Of a stretch of 64,000 nucleotides of DNA, positions 35,576 through 43,738 are shown piece by piece. This DNA is from Phycisphaerales bacterium. GTDB lineage: Bacteria; Planctomycetota; Phycisphaerae; Phycisphaerales; UBA1924. Below the pieces are notes generated by a model. It did no database searches. It worked only from the letters and a program-made list of their open reading frames with translations, and was not told the DNA's origin. The number at the start of each line of letters is the position of its first letter. Position 1 is the stretch's first letter. The position numbers and the translations under genes are program-made. The stretch covers positions 1 through 64,000 of the forward strand of contig JARGPA010000004.1 of assembly GCA_029213305.1 (NCBI GenBank), in the 5' to 3' direction.

Positions 35576-36472
35576 ATGCGTATTGCAATGACCTACACCC
35601 GGATTCGGCCTGAAGAGCGATTCCTACTCGATGAGTTTGCTCGACAAGGAGTTGACATATCCCCAGTGGATATCCGTCAACATGTATTTAATCCAGCAGA
35701 TTCGTCTGAATGGGATAAATACGACGCGGTTTTTGATCGATCAATGAGTCTTTCCAACTCGATCACATCTTTGAGTATATTGGAAGGGTTTGGTCTTCGA
35801 TGCGTCAATTCACTGAAAGCAGTCGAGCTCTGTTCAGATAAGCTGTTCACATCGATTGCACTGAGTCGAGCAGGGATTGCAACTCCAGAAGTGCGAGTCG
35901 CGACAACTTACCAATCAGGGCTCGATGCGATTGAAGAGATTGGTTATCCCGCTGTTCTCAAGCCAATTGTCGGTTCTTGGGGGAGATTAGTCTCGAGGGT
36001 CAATGATCGAGACGCAGCAGAAGCAATACTCGAACATCGTGAGACACTTGGGTCAGTCCAGCAAAAGGTGATGTATGTCCAAGAGTTCATCGAAAAGCCT
36101 GATCGAGATCTGAGAGTATTTGTCGTCGGCGGAGAACCGATCGCGGCGATCGCTCGATCGAGTGAGCATTGGGTGACGAATACTGCGCGCGGGGCCACCG
36201 CAGAGGGTGTTGAGCTCACTGATGAACTATGTGATATATCGAGACAGGCAGCACAAGTTACAGGTGCAGATGTCGTTGCTGTTGATTTGCTCGAATGCCC
36301 ACGCAGGGGATTACTCGTAAACGAAATGAACCATTCGATGGAGTTTCGTAACTCGATGGATGTTACCGGCGTTAACATCGCAAGCGTGGTTGTAGAGCAC
36401 ATAGCAGAGATTGCACAAAATCTTGGTAGACATGATTCGATGAATCACTCGCAGGGAGTTGTTGTTGTATGA
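35576..36472 (+). CDS. lysX: LysX, LysW--alpha-aminoadipate ligase
   Basis: 298 residues, ATP-grasp RimK-like. It joins the alpha-amino group of aminoadipate (LysX) or glutamate (ArgX) to the C-terminal Glu of LysW using ATP. Seen: TRIRPEERFL start, ATP-site segment VLKPIVGSWGRLVSRV near 125-140, HWVTNTARGA, and the metal/substrate motif NEMNHSMEFRNSMDVTGVN. As I remember it, the lysine-type Thermus LysX has nearly the same NHTMEFKNS motif, which favours aminoadipate over glutamate. GAGG lies before the ATG; the stop overlaps the lysY start (ATGA). Confidence 0.93.
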   Translation: MRIAMTYTRIRPEERFLLDEFARQGVDISPVDIRQHVFNPADSSEWDKYDAVFDRSMSLSNSITSLSILEGFGLRCVNSLKAVELCSDKLFTSIALSRAGIATPEVRVATTYQSGLDAIEEIGYPAVLKPIVGSWGRLVSRVNDRDAAEAILEHRETLGSVQQKVMYVQEFIEKPDRDLRVFVVGGEPIAAIARSSEHWVTNTARGATAEGVELTDELCDISRQAAQVTGADVVAVDLLECPRRGLLVNEMNHSMEFRNSMDVTGVNIASVVVEHIAEIAQNLGRHDSMNHSQGVVVV

Positions 36473-37497
36473 GTATTCGAGCATCAATCATCGGGGGGAG
36501 TGGGTACACAGGGGGGGAGTTGCTTCGTTTGCTCCATTCACATCCAGAGATGGAGATCGGGCAAGTCACATCGAGAAAACTCAAGGGTCATCCAGTGTTT
36601 CGCTCACATCCCAACCTACGCGGACATGTCAGCACGATGTACTGCACGCCGGATGAAGTGGAGCCTTGTGATGTACTATTTCTGTGTATGCCTCATGGGA
36701 AAGCAGCGGGTGAGATTGAAAGATGGAGTACGTTGGCGCCATTGATTGTTGATCTCTCTGCAGATTTTCGATTAAATGATCCTGAAAACTATGAATCTTG
36801 GTATGGAGAATCGCACCCTAATCCTCAAATGCTTCAGCAGTCTGTTTATGGGTTGCCAGAGATTAACAGAGATCAGATGCGAGGCGCAAAGCTGATATCT
36901 GGAGTTGGTTGCAACGCGACAGCGATGATTACCGCGCTCAAGCCGATGGCTCAAGCAGGGCTCATTCGCAGCGCTATCGCTGATATTAAAGTTGGTTCCT
37001 CAGAAGCAGGTGCAGATCCAAGCGCAGGGTCACATCACCCTGTGCGTGCAAGAACAGTTCGTACTTATAGTGTTTCAGGACATCGACATATTGCTGAAGT
37101 TCAACAAGCACTTGGAGAGATTGATATCGACGCGACTGTCTCTGCCGTCGATATGGTGCGAGGCGTGCTTTGTACTGTTCATGTCACTCCAACAGAACCA
37201 GTTGATCAGAAAACACTTTGGGGGCTTTTCCGATCTACTTACGGTGATGAACCGTTTGTCAGAATCGTCGCAGATCGGAGTGGTCCAAATCGATTCCCAG
37301 ATCCACGAGTATTAGTTGGATCAAATCATGTCGATGTAGGATTTTCTGTCGATGAACGATCAGGGAGAGTAGTGTTGCTGAGCGCGATCGATAACTTGAT
37401 GAAGGGATCTGCAGGCTCTGCGATCCAAGCAATGAATGTGGCCCTTGGATTTCCAGAAACGACCGGGCTCGGGTTCCCGGGTCTCCATCCAGCATAA
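36469..37497 (+). CDS. lysY: LysY, LysW-aminoadipate 6-phosphate reductase
   Basis: 342 residues, homologous to ArgC. It reduces the LysW-bound aminoadipyl phosphate to the semialdehyde with NADPH. The NADP loop IIGGSGYTGGELLRLL is at 7-22; the catalytic cysteine is C148 in SGVGCNATAMI; the substrate-site segments SSEAGADPSAGSHHPVR and DNLMKGSAGSAIQAMN are intact. It is coupled to lysX by an ATGA overlap and followed by lysZ after 15 nt. It could alternatively serve arginine in a bifunctional pathway. Confidence 0.93.
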   Translation: MSIRASIIGGSGYTGGELLRLLHSHPEMEIGQVTSRKLKGHPVFRSHPNLRGHVSTMYCTPDEVEPCDVLFLCMPHGKAAGEIERWSTLAPLIVDLSADFRLNDPENYESWYGESHPNPQMLQQSVYGLPEINRDQMRGAKLISGVGCNATAMITALKPMAQAGLIRSAIADIKVGSSEAGADPSAGSHHPVRARTVRTYSVSGHRHIAEVQQALGEIDIDATVSAVDMVRGVLCTVHVTPTEPVDQKTLWGLFRSTYGDEPFVRIVADRSGPNRFPDPRVLVGSNHVDVGFSVDERSGRVVLLSAIDNLMKGSAGSAIQAMNVALGFPETTGLGFPGLHPA

Positions 37498-37512
37498 AGA
37501 AGTGAGTTCACA

Positions 37513-38352
37513 ATGAGCACAGAAAACTACACAGTCGTAATCAAAGTCGGAGGCGGAGAGGGTATTGATCCCACAATGCTCAGCAAGGAAATCGCAGAGC
37601 TCACTGAAGCAGGCACAAGAGTGGTGCTTGTCCATGGGGGATCACACGATACCAATGTACTCGCAGAGGCGCTTGGGTACCCCGCACAAACCATCAAAAG
37701 CCCAAGCGGGCACGAGTCGCGAAGGACAGATCGCAAGACGCTCGAAATCTTTATGATGGCGTATTGTGGAAGTGTCAATAAGACGATTGTCGAGGATCTT
37801 CGTAGGCACGGGGTTGACTCAGTAGGGCTCAGCGGCATTGACGCCGGGATCTGGGTAGGTCAACGAAAGGGTGCAATCCGTGCGATAGAAGACGGTCGAA
37901 CTGTACTCATCCGTGATGATCTCTCAGGGCGAGTTGAGTCTGTGAATGGAGATTTTATTGAGTATCTTCTTAGCACAGGAAAAGTCCCTGTGTTGACACC
38001 GCCTGCAGTTACACCCGATGGTATTGCGATCAATGTTGATGCAGATCGAGCAGCTGCTGCAACTGCTGTTGCGATCGGGGCTGATGAGCTGCTTTTGCTT
38101 TCAAATGTTTCTGGGCTCTACCTAGATCATCATGATCCAGAATCACTTATTGAACAAGTAGATGCGGATTCTCTTGATGAAGCAAGATCCGCTGCGAAGG
38201 GGCGAATGAAGAATAAGGTTCTCGCTGCAGAAGAAGCACTCACAGGTGGAGTCTCTCGAGTTGTCATCGGATCTGCAGGCGTTGATCGTCCGATCGAGTA
38301 TGCGAGGGTTCAAAATGGCGGCACTGTATTCTCTCACGGGGTTACTGCATGA
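37513..38352 (+). CDS. lysZ: LysZ, LysW-aminoadipate kinase
   Basis: 279 residues, amino acid kinase family, related to ArgB. It phosphorylates the side-chain carboxylate of LysW-bound aminoadipate. N-terminal phosphate-binding VVIKVGGGEGI, the VLVHGGSHDTN glycine loop and the NVDADRAAAATAVAIGAD ATP-site region are all present. The GHESRRTDRKTLEIF segment (basic, contacts acidic LysW in known LysZ) supports LysZ over ordinary ArgB. The stop overlaps the lysK start (ATGA). Confidence 0.93.
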   Translation: MSTENYTVVIKVGGGEGIDPTMLSKEIAELTEAGTRVVLVHGGSHDTNVLAEALGYPAQTIKSPSGHESRRTDRKTLEIFMMAYCGSVNKTIVEDLRRHGVDSVGLSGIDAGIWVGQRKGAIRAIEDGRTVLIRDDLSGRVESVNGDFIEYLLSTGKVPVLTPPAVTPDGIAINVDADRAAAATAVAIGADELLLLSNVSGLYLDHHDPESLIEQVDADSLDEARSAAKGRMKNKVLAAEEALTGGVSRVVIGSAGVDRPIEYARVQNGGTVFSHGVTA

Positions 38353-39467
38353 GTCAGAATCCAGATCAATCAATCGAAGAGCAAGTGCTCATTGATCTTG
38401 TTTCAACTCCCAGTTTATCTGGTGAAGAGGCAAACGCAGCTCAGGTGTTTTCTCGTTACGCAAACCAACTCGGGTACAAAGCATCGATTGATCAGGTGGG
38501 GAATGCAATTGCAGATCGTGGAGAGACTGAGTGTCCAAAACGCCATATTGTGTTGTTAGGACATATCGATACCGTACCAGGGGATATCCCTGTTCGTGTC
38601 GAAGACAGAGTTCTTTATGGGCGCGGATCAGTCGACGCAAAGGGCCCACTCGCTGCAATGCTTGTTGCAGCATCTCGCATTGAGGTTCCTGAGCAAGTAC
38701 GCGTTTCCGTTGTTGCAGCAGTCGGGGAAGAAGCCGCAGAATCTATCGGAGCAAATCACATTGTTCATCAATGGAATCCTGACGCATGCATCATTGGAGA
38801 GCCAAGTGGGTGGGATGGGGTCACACTCGGATACAAAGGGCGACTTCTCGCGGATGTTGTCGTTGTTTCTAGTAATGCTCATTCCGCAGGACCAGATGGA
38901 TCAGCGAGTGATGATCTATTCACATGGTGGACGCAATGTTTGTCTCAATTAGGCGAGATCAACAGCCAGATTAGCTCAGTAATTAATCAAATCCAATCAA
39001 CGATCCTGAATCTAGAAACACAGAATGATGGTTTCGAAGAGAAGGCTTTAATGACGATTGGTTTTCGTCTCCCAACTACTCATTCACCTGAGGATGTTCA
39101 AGAACTGCTCAATAGCTGTGTCATACCTGGAATGAAGATTAGTTATTCAGGTTCTATAGAAGCATCCATGACGGGTCGCAATGACGCGGTTGTTCGATCA
39201 ATCTCAGCTGCAATACGAAGTAATGGCGGGCGCCCAATGCCCAAGAAAAAAACTGGGACTGCGGATCTGAATGTAGTCGCGCCAATATGGGGGTGCCCAA
39301 TTGCGGCGTATGGTCCTGGTGACAGTTCGTTGGATCATACTCCGAATGAGCATATTCATCTCGATGAACTAAGTAAGTCTGTAGATGTACTCGAAGTTGC
39401 GATAAAGAACTTGATAGAAGAGTTGCTTGATCAAGAAGTTGTTCAAACTAAAAGTGAAAGCTGTTAA
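38349..39467 (+). CDS. lysK: LysK, LysW-lysine hydrolase (M20 family)
   Basis: 372 residues, zinc peptidase family M20. It releases lysine (or ornithine) from LysW at the end of the pathway. Metal and catalytic motifs in order: LLGHIDTVPG, GRGSVDAKGPLAAM, GEEAAES, IGEPSG, and DHTPNEHIHLDE at the C-terminus. It ends the operon; its stop overlaps by 4 nt that of the convergent CBS gene. The aminotransferase LysJ, needed between LysY and LysK, is not in the window; a general ArgD-type enzyme elsewhere would have to do that step. Confidence 0.92.
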   Translation: MSQNPDQSIEEQVLIDLVSTPSLSGEEANAAQVFSRYANQLGYKASIDQVGNAIADRGETECPKRHIVLLGHIDTVPGDIPVRVEDRVLYGRGSVDAKGPLAAMLVAASRIEVPEQVRVSVVAAVGEEAAESIGANHIVHQWNPDACIIGEPSGWDGVTLGYKGRLLADVVVVSSNAHSAGPDGSASDDLFTWWTQCLSQLGEINSQISSVINQIQSTILNLETQNDGFEEKALMTIGFRLPTTHSPEDVQELLNSCVIPGMKISYSGSIEASMTGRNDAVVRSISAAIRSNGGRPMPKKKTGTADLNVVAPIWGCPIAAYGPGDSSLDHTPNEHIHLDELSKSVDVLEVAIKNLIEELLDQEVVQTKSESC

Positions 39468-39934
39468 CCTTGAGTGATGTATTCACGCATTGCTTTGACT
39501 TCGATAGTCAAATCCGCATTTGATGCAGCATTGAGATCTCCAATTGAAATCATCCCGACAAGTGATCCTTTGTCAATCACGGGTAAATGACGGATACGCT
39601 TCTGGCGCATCATGTCCTTTGCTTGCGCAATTGGTGTTGCAGGTGTGCAACTAATCAGATCAGAAGTCATCACATCGCTCACAATCGTTTCCGTGGGAGA
39701 GCGCTCGCTCGCAACTACACGGGTGAGAATGTCGCGTTCGCTGACGATACCTGAAACATCGCCGAATGTGTCAGTTGCAATAAGTGATCCGATATGATGC
39801 TCATTCATCATTCGAGCAGCATCGAGGATTGAAGAACCCTGGGGGATTGTATAAACCCGTTCGTCGCGATGAGCGTTATAGTGTTCGTCGTTCCAATGTT
39901 GTTTGTTGTTAAGTAGTTGCGATACGGTATGCAT
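39464..39934 (-). CDS. Tandem CBS-domain protein
   Basis: 156 residues from ATG 39934, chosen because AAAGGA lies 7 nt upstream; the frame is open to 39994. Two CBS motifs: VYTIPQGSSILDAARMMNEHHIGSLIA with ISERDILTRVV-type ending (GIVSERDILTRV), and LISCTPATPIAQAKDMMRQKRIRHLPV with GMISIGDL. Stand-alone CBS pairs bind adenine nucleotides and act as energy or redox sensors of unknown partner. The promoter region holds an 11-bp inverted repeat. Confidence 0.88.
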   Translation of the reverse strand: MHTVSQLLNNKQHWNDEHYNAHRDERVYTIPQGSSILDAARMMNEHHIGSLIATDTFGDVSGIVSERDILTRVVASERSPTETIVSDVMTSDLISCTPATPIAQAKDMMRQKRIRHLPVIDKGSLVGMISIGDLNAASNADLTIEVKAMREYITQG

Positions 39935-39958
39935 GATCGATTCCTTTCGATGCGAGCA

Positions 39959-40013
39959 ATCAGCCGTATACAAATTCATCAGACCACAAGTCACAAGATG
40001 TGATACGGCTGAT
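39959..40013. repeat. 11-bp inverted repeat in the CBS-gene promoter
   Basis: ATCAGCCGTAT (39959-39969) and ATACGGCTGAT (40003-40013) are perfect inverted copies 44 bp apart start to start, about four helical turns. The CBS gene promoter probably lies between them, with a TGTATA-like -10 on the minus strand next to the proximal copy. They may be paired operator half-sites or a long RNA hairpin. Confidence 0.5.
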
Positions 40014-40267
40014 CAGATTCATCATCTATTATGCATATTTCAGGATTTTATGAAAGCATATTGTCTTGTAAAAGCGCCGAAACTGATTTCTTGGGCCCAA
40101 AAACGCCTGAATTCGCAAAGTATTTTTTTGAGAGTTCGAATCATATTATGGAGTTTGTAGAAATTAGAGTATCGAGAACGCGACTGTCATAGAGTTACAG
40201 ATCGTGATTTGAATACTCGATTTATTTGTATTCAGGTAGTGTGAGACTACCAGATTGAGCTGAGATA
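40014..40267. other. Intergenic region between the CBS gene and the glycosyltransferase
   Basis: No gene seen. It contains a palindrome TTGGGCCCAA (40091-40100) and a small hairpin GGTAGT (40235-40240) / ACTACC (40246-40251) shortly before the 40268 start. The promoters of both flanking genes must lie within it. Confidence 0.4.
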
Positions 40268-41296
40268 ATGCACCCATCAGTGCTCATGAACTGCAAATGG
40301 AAAACAGCTGCTCAGGTATCTGGGGTGCAAAGATATGCAATGGAAATGCATAGTGCCATGTTGCGGGCAGGGTTTGAGTTTGATAGCGCAGCGCCAAAGA
40401 ACACAAATAGATTGATGACTGTTGGCTATGAACAGTTTATATTGTCAATGAAATCACGAAAGTACAAATCGCTCTATTGTCCTGCAAATATGGCGCCACT
40501 TTTTATGTCAGATCAGACTCAGCTGATTTTCACACTTCATTGTCTTCGGTTTCATTATCATCCGGAAAATTACTCTTCAGCATTTGTCAGATGGTATCGA
40601 TTCGCTATTCCTCGATTGTTATCACGCGCTGATTCGATTGTGACAGTATCAAAGACTGCTGCAAATGAAATTGCCGATGTCTATCCGCAATCTATCGGGA
40701 AGACACAGGTGGTCTATCCCGGAGTATCAGATACATTCTGTGTTGAAGGTGAACGGGGAGATCAAAGAATTGGAGAGCGTCAGTACTTTGTGTATATCGG
40801 GAATGCCTCGCCTGCAAAGAACCTAAAACTTTTACTCGAAGCGTTTGAGTTAATCAAGGGCGATTCAGTTCTTGTACTAATTGGAGTTGATCAATCCCAA
40901 CTTGATTCGATGAAGGTGGACTATTCAAGTGATCGGGTCATCCCTCTTGGGTATATAGAATCCGATATTACAATCGCATCTATCCTACGAGGAGCTCAAG
41001 GATTGCTTGCTCCCAGTATGTATGAGAGCTTTGATTTACCAACAGTTGAAGCAATGGGGTGCGGGTGTCCGGTTATCGCATCTGATACTTCTGTTCATCA
41101 TGAAATTTGCGAGAAGGCTGGAATCTTTTTATCAGCGAATGATTCTCAAACTTGGGCAGACACGATCGACAAAGTGTGCGCGAATACCACATTGTCGAAA
41201 CGACTCAAAGAGATTGGATTATTACAAGCAAAGAGATTCAGTTGGGATACAGCGGCAACTCAGATCATCAAGATCATAAATGGAAAACCCTTCTAA
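40268..41296 (+). CDS. Glycosyltransferase, GT4-like
   Basis: 342 residues, GT-B fold. The donor-site half shows family motifs: YFVYIGNASPAKNLKLLLEAF, then LLAPSMYESFDLPTVEAMGCGCPVIASD (the E-x7-E type motif of GT4 enzymes). The N-terminal half opens with SGVQRYAMEM, common in mannosyltransferase-like GT4 proteins. No signal; cytosolic face of the membrane. Followed after 3 nt by a GT2 gene. Likely adds a sugar to a surface polysaccharide exported by the ABC system at 42223-43731. Confidence 0.9.
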   Translation: MHPSVLMNCKWKTAAQVSGVQRYAMEMHSAMLRAGFEFDSAAPKNTNRLMTVGYEQFILSMKSRKYKSLYCPANMAPLFMSDQTQLIFTLHCLRFHYHPENYSSAFVRWYRFAIPRLLSRADSIVTVSKTAANEIADVYPQSIGKTQVVYPGVSDTFCVEGERGDQRIGERQYFVYIGNASPAKNLKLLLEAFELIKGDSVLVLIGVDQSQLDSMKVDYSSDRVIPLGYIESDITIASILRGAQGLLAPSMYESFDLPTVEAMGCGCPVIASDTSVHHEICEKAGIFLSANDSQTWADTIDKVCANTTLSKRLKEIGLLQAKRFSWDTAATQIIKIINGKPF

Positions 41297-41299
41297 ACG

Positions 41300-42229
41300 A
41301 TGGACAAGCAACTACCTAGAGTTTCAGTTGTGATTTGTACTCGTGATCGAGAAGCGGATTTGTCATTGTGTCTCACTAGTATTGCTCTACTAGATGATGT
41401 ACCGGAACAAGTAATTGTTATTGCTGGTAATCAAAGTTCTTGTTCACAAGATCTACTTGATCGCTTTCAATCTCTCAATATCTCCATAGAACTTTGCGAA
41501 GAGAACAACATATCGATTTCACGGAATCGAGGATTGGAACTCGCAAACCATGAAATTGTACTGTTTATCGATGATGATGCAACTGCTCGAAAAGAATGGG
41601 TAAGCGCATTCAGAAACAAGTTCTTAAAGGATTCGGATGTTTGGATCGCGGGTGGGCTCGTTTTTGATTCAAGAACCGATCCAATGGAAGTCGAGTTTGA
41701 GAATGGTGTCATTTCATCTTCAGGAAGACAAGTCGCGGTCCGTAAATTAGGCTCACCATTACTCCATGGATATCTCTCGAATGTGAAGGGGTGCAACTTT
41801 GGTGTGCGCAAAAATGAAATTCAAACTGTCGGCGGATTCGATCCGTTCTTCGCGTTTAGTTTCGATGAATCTGATTTGGTAATGACGGTTCATAAACACT
41901 GCGGCCAAGTGTGTACTGTAAACTCAGCAATAGTTGATCACGCTCATTCCCCTGGTCATTATCGACAGAGTCATGAACTCGAGCGAGATTGGAAAACAGA
42001 GTTTGCCAGCCACACGATGTTTATGCTTAAACACTCAGAAGGTGTGTTTAGATTAATTGGTTGGTCTGTTTTAATTTCGCGCCTAGTAAAATTATCTGTT
42101 CGATGTATCTTGAGTTCAATCATGAATCCGAAACAAACAGCTTCTCGATTGGGTCGCCCCATTCAAGCGGCCCGTGGGATTCAAAATGCATGTGCAATAT
42201 TCAAAAACTCGATTTCTGCGCATTATTGA
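41300..42229 (+). CDS. Glycosyltransferase family 2
   Basis: 309 residues. GT-A fold: RVSVVICTRDREADLSLCL at the N-terminus, SRNRGLELA, and the metal-binding FIDDDATA (DxD-type) near 92; KGCNFGVRK and FDESDLVM follow as in GT2 enzymes. Coupled to the preceding GT4 gene. Its stop overlaps the convergent ABC ATPase stop by 7 nt. Acceptor and donor unknown. Confidence 0.88.
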   Translation: MDKQLPRVSVVICTRDREADLSLCLTSIALLDDVPEQVIVIAGNQSSCSQDLLDRFQSLNISIELCEENNISISRNRGLELANHEIVLFIDDDATARKEWVSAFRNKFLKDSDVWIAGGLVFDSRTDPMEVEFENGVISSSGRQVAVRKLGSPLLHGYLSNVKGCNFGVRKNEIQTVGGFDPFFAFSFDESDLVMTVHKHCGQVCTVNSAIVDHAHSPGHYRQSHELERDWKTEFASHTMFMLKHSEGVFRLIGWSVLISRLVKLSVRCILSSIMNPKQTASRLGRPIQAARGIQNACAIFKNSISAHY

Positions 42230-42930
42230 GCAAATGCAGTTTCGCGATAACGAGAGATTGTTTCATCTGGGGAAAGCTCAGGTAGTGATCGTCCGTGTTC
42301 AATTTGGATGACCCGGGAGCATGTACTTTGAATAAGGTTCATCGAATGGGAGACAATCACCACAGTGAGATCAGAGCTAATCTTTTCACGGATGAGTCCA
42401 CTTGCTTTGTCACGAAAAGCTTCATCACCTGTCGCGAGAGCTTCATCGATTAGCATAATATCCGTATCAATGAAATAGGCGATCGCAAATCCGAGCCTTG
42501 CTTTCATACCACTTGAGTAAGTGCGCACTGGTTGATTTATAAAGGCGCCAATATCAGCAAGCTCAATAATTTGATCCATTCGCTCGATGACATGTTGCTT
42601 GTCCATTCCGAGTTGAAGACCGTTGAGGATGATGTTTTGCTTTCCAGTAAGGCGATCTTCAAAACCTGCACCAAATGAAAGCATTGTGGTTCTAATAACT
42701 TTTGAACGATGGAGTTCGCCTCTATCTGGGAGGATGATTCCTGCGATAATTCTCAGGAGGCTGCTTTTTCCAGCACCATTTCGACCTATCACCCCGATTG
42801 TGTCTCCTCGTTTGATATCAAAATGAACATCTTCGAGAGCCCAAAATATATCCTTTTTCCAAGGGAGGCCTCCTTGTTTTCGGTATCCGAGCCCGATGTG
42901 GTCAAGCCTCGAGATGCAATCATCGTCCAT
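42223..42930 (-). CDS. Polysaccharide ABC exporter ATP-binding protein (Wzt-like)
   Basis: 235 residues. GGAGG is 7 nt before the ATG. Walker A GRNGAGKSSL, signature YSSGMKARLGFAIA, Walker B IMLIDEAL: the pattern of O-antigen/teichoic acid exporter ATPases. It lacks the long C-terminal carbohydrate-binding domain of some Wzt proteins, so chain recognition must be done by other means. It follows the permease gene after 15 nt. Confidence 0.92.
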   Translation of the reverse strand: MDDDCISRLDHIGLGYRKQGGLPWKKDIFWALEDVHFDIKRGDTIGVIGRNGAGKSSLLRIIAGIILPDRGELHRSKVIRTTMLSFGAGFEDRLTGKQNIILNGLQLGMDKQHVIERMDQIIELADIGAFINQPVRTYSSGMKARLGFAIAYFIDTDIMLIDEALATGDEAFRDKASGLIREKISSDLTVVIVSHSMNLIQSTCSRVIQIEHGRSLPELSPDETISRYRETAFAQ

Positions 42931-42945
42931 GAAACTGCCTCCTCA

Positions 42946-43731
42946 TTATCCAATCTTCGGATAAACCTTGTCGTATCGATGAATGAGTAGAAAAGACAAC
43001 GACAATACGACGATTGCCTGGGAGATTGGGATAAGAAGCACTCCCCAGTTTGGCATTTGGTTATACATTAAGACTGTTCGAGTTTCACTGATCACAATTG
43101 CCATGGGGTTGAGCCCAAGGATATATTGAAGTCGATCAGGGAGCATTGATAAATCGTAGATGATCCCTGAGATGAAGAACATCAGTTGAAGAACTGTAGT
43201 GAGGATGTGTTGAAAATCAGGAATAAAAGGGGAGATCATTGCAGAGAAACAGCCTGCAGCCAAAATGACTAGGAGTTCGATGATTAAGAGAATCGGTAGT
43301 GTGAACCATGCAAGGCCTGGTCTGAATCCTTGTAGCTGAAGAACAGCTATTAAGATGACAAGTGTGATCCCAAACTTTACAGTGTTCACAAACACAATCG
43401 AAAAAGGGAAAACTGATTTGTGTAAGTTTACCTGCTGCATTAATGGTCGGGCAGCGATCAATGAAGTCGAGCAACGGAGTGTGGATACGGAGAACCATTG
43501 CCAGAGTACGATTCCGGTAAAGAGAAATGTTGCAAAGTGCTCTGTTCTGTTTGCCATCACATAATTAAATGCGATGTAGTACACGCCGAACATCAGAAGT
43601 GGATGAATAATCCACCAGAGATAACCAGCATATGTGCGTGAAGCTTCTGAGCGAAGTTCAGCAAATGCGCGATAGATAACAACATGGGAAAGATGGCGTA
43701 GGTTCATCGGATTCTTGCTGACTGATTCCAT
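42946..43731 (-). CDS. Polysaccharide ABC exporter permease (Wzm-like, ABC-2)
   Basis: 261 residues with about six membrane segments. LRSEASRTYAGYLWWIIHPLL is the amphipathic N-terminal motif of ABC-2 polysaccharide exporters, and the C-terminal LNPMAIVISETRTVLM is conserved too. With the 42223 ATPase it forms the inner-membrane exporter for undecaprenyl-linked glycan. It lies 7 nt after the coiled-coil methyltransferase gene. Confidence 0.92.
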   Translation of the reverse strand: MESVSKNPMNLRHLSHVVIYRAFAELRSEASRTYAGYLWWIIHPLLMFGVYYIAFNYVMANRTEHFATFLFTGIVLWQWFSVSTLRCSTSLIAARPLMQQVNLHKSVFPFSIVFVNTVKFGITLVILIAVLQLQGFRPGLAWFTLPILLIIELLVILAAGCFSAMISPFIPDFQHILTTVLQLMFFISGIIYDLSMLPDRLQYILGLNPMAIVISETRTVLMYNQMPNWGVLLIPISQAIVVLSLSFLLIHRYDKVYPKIG

Positions 43732-43738
43732 TCAGTGA

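Noticed and set aside
35944-36402. 152-codon minus-strand frame inside lysX
   Set aside because: It mirrors a conserved ATP-grasp coding sequence; serine/threonine-rich shadow translation.
40091-40100. TTGGGCCCAA palindrome as part of a terminator
   Set aside because: No T tract follows and ten bases of palindrome are common by chance.
40241-40254. GTGAGACTACCAGA shared between 9654-9667 and 40241-40254
   Set aside because: Several identical 14-mers are expected by chance in 64 kb, and the two flanking genes are unrelated in function.
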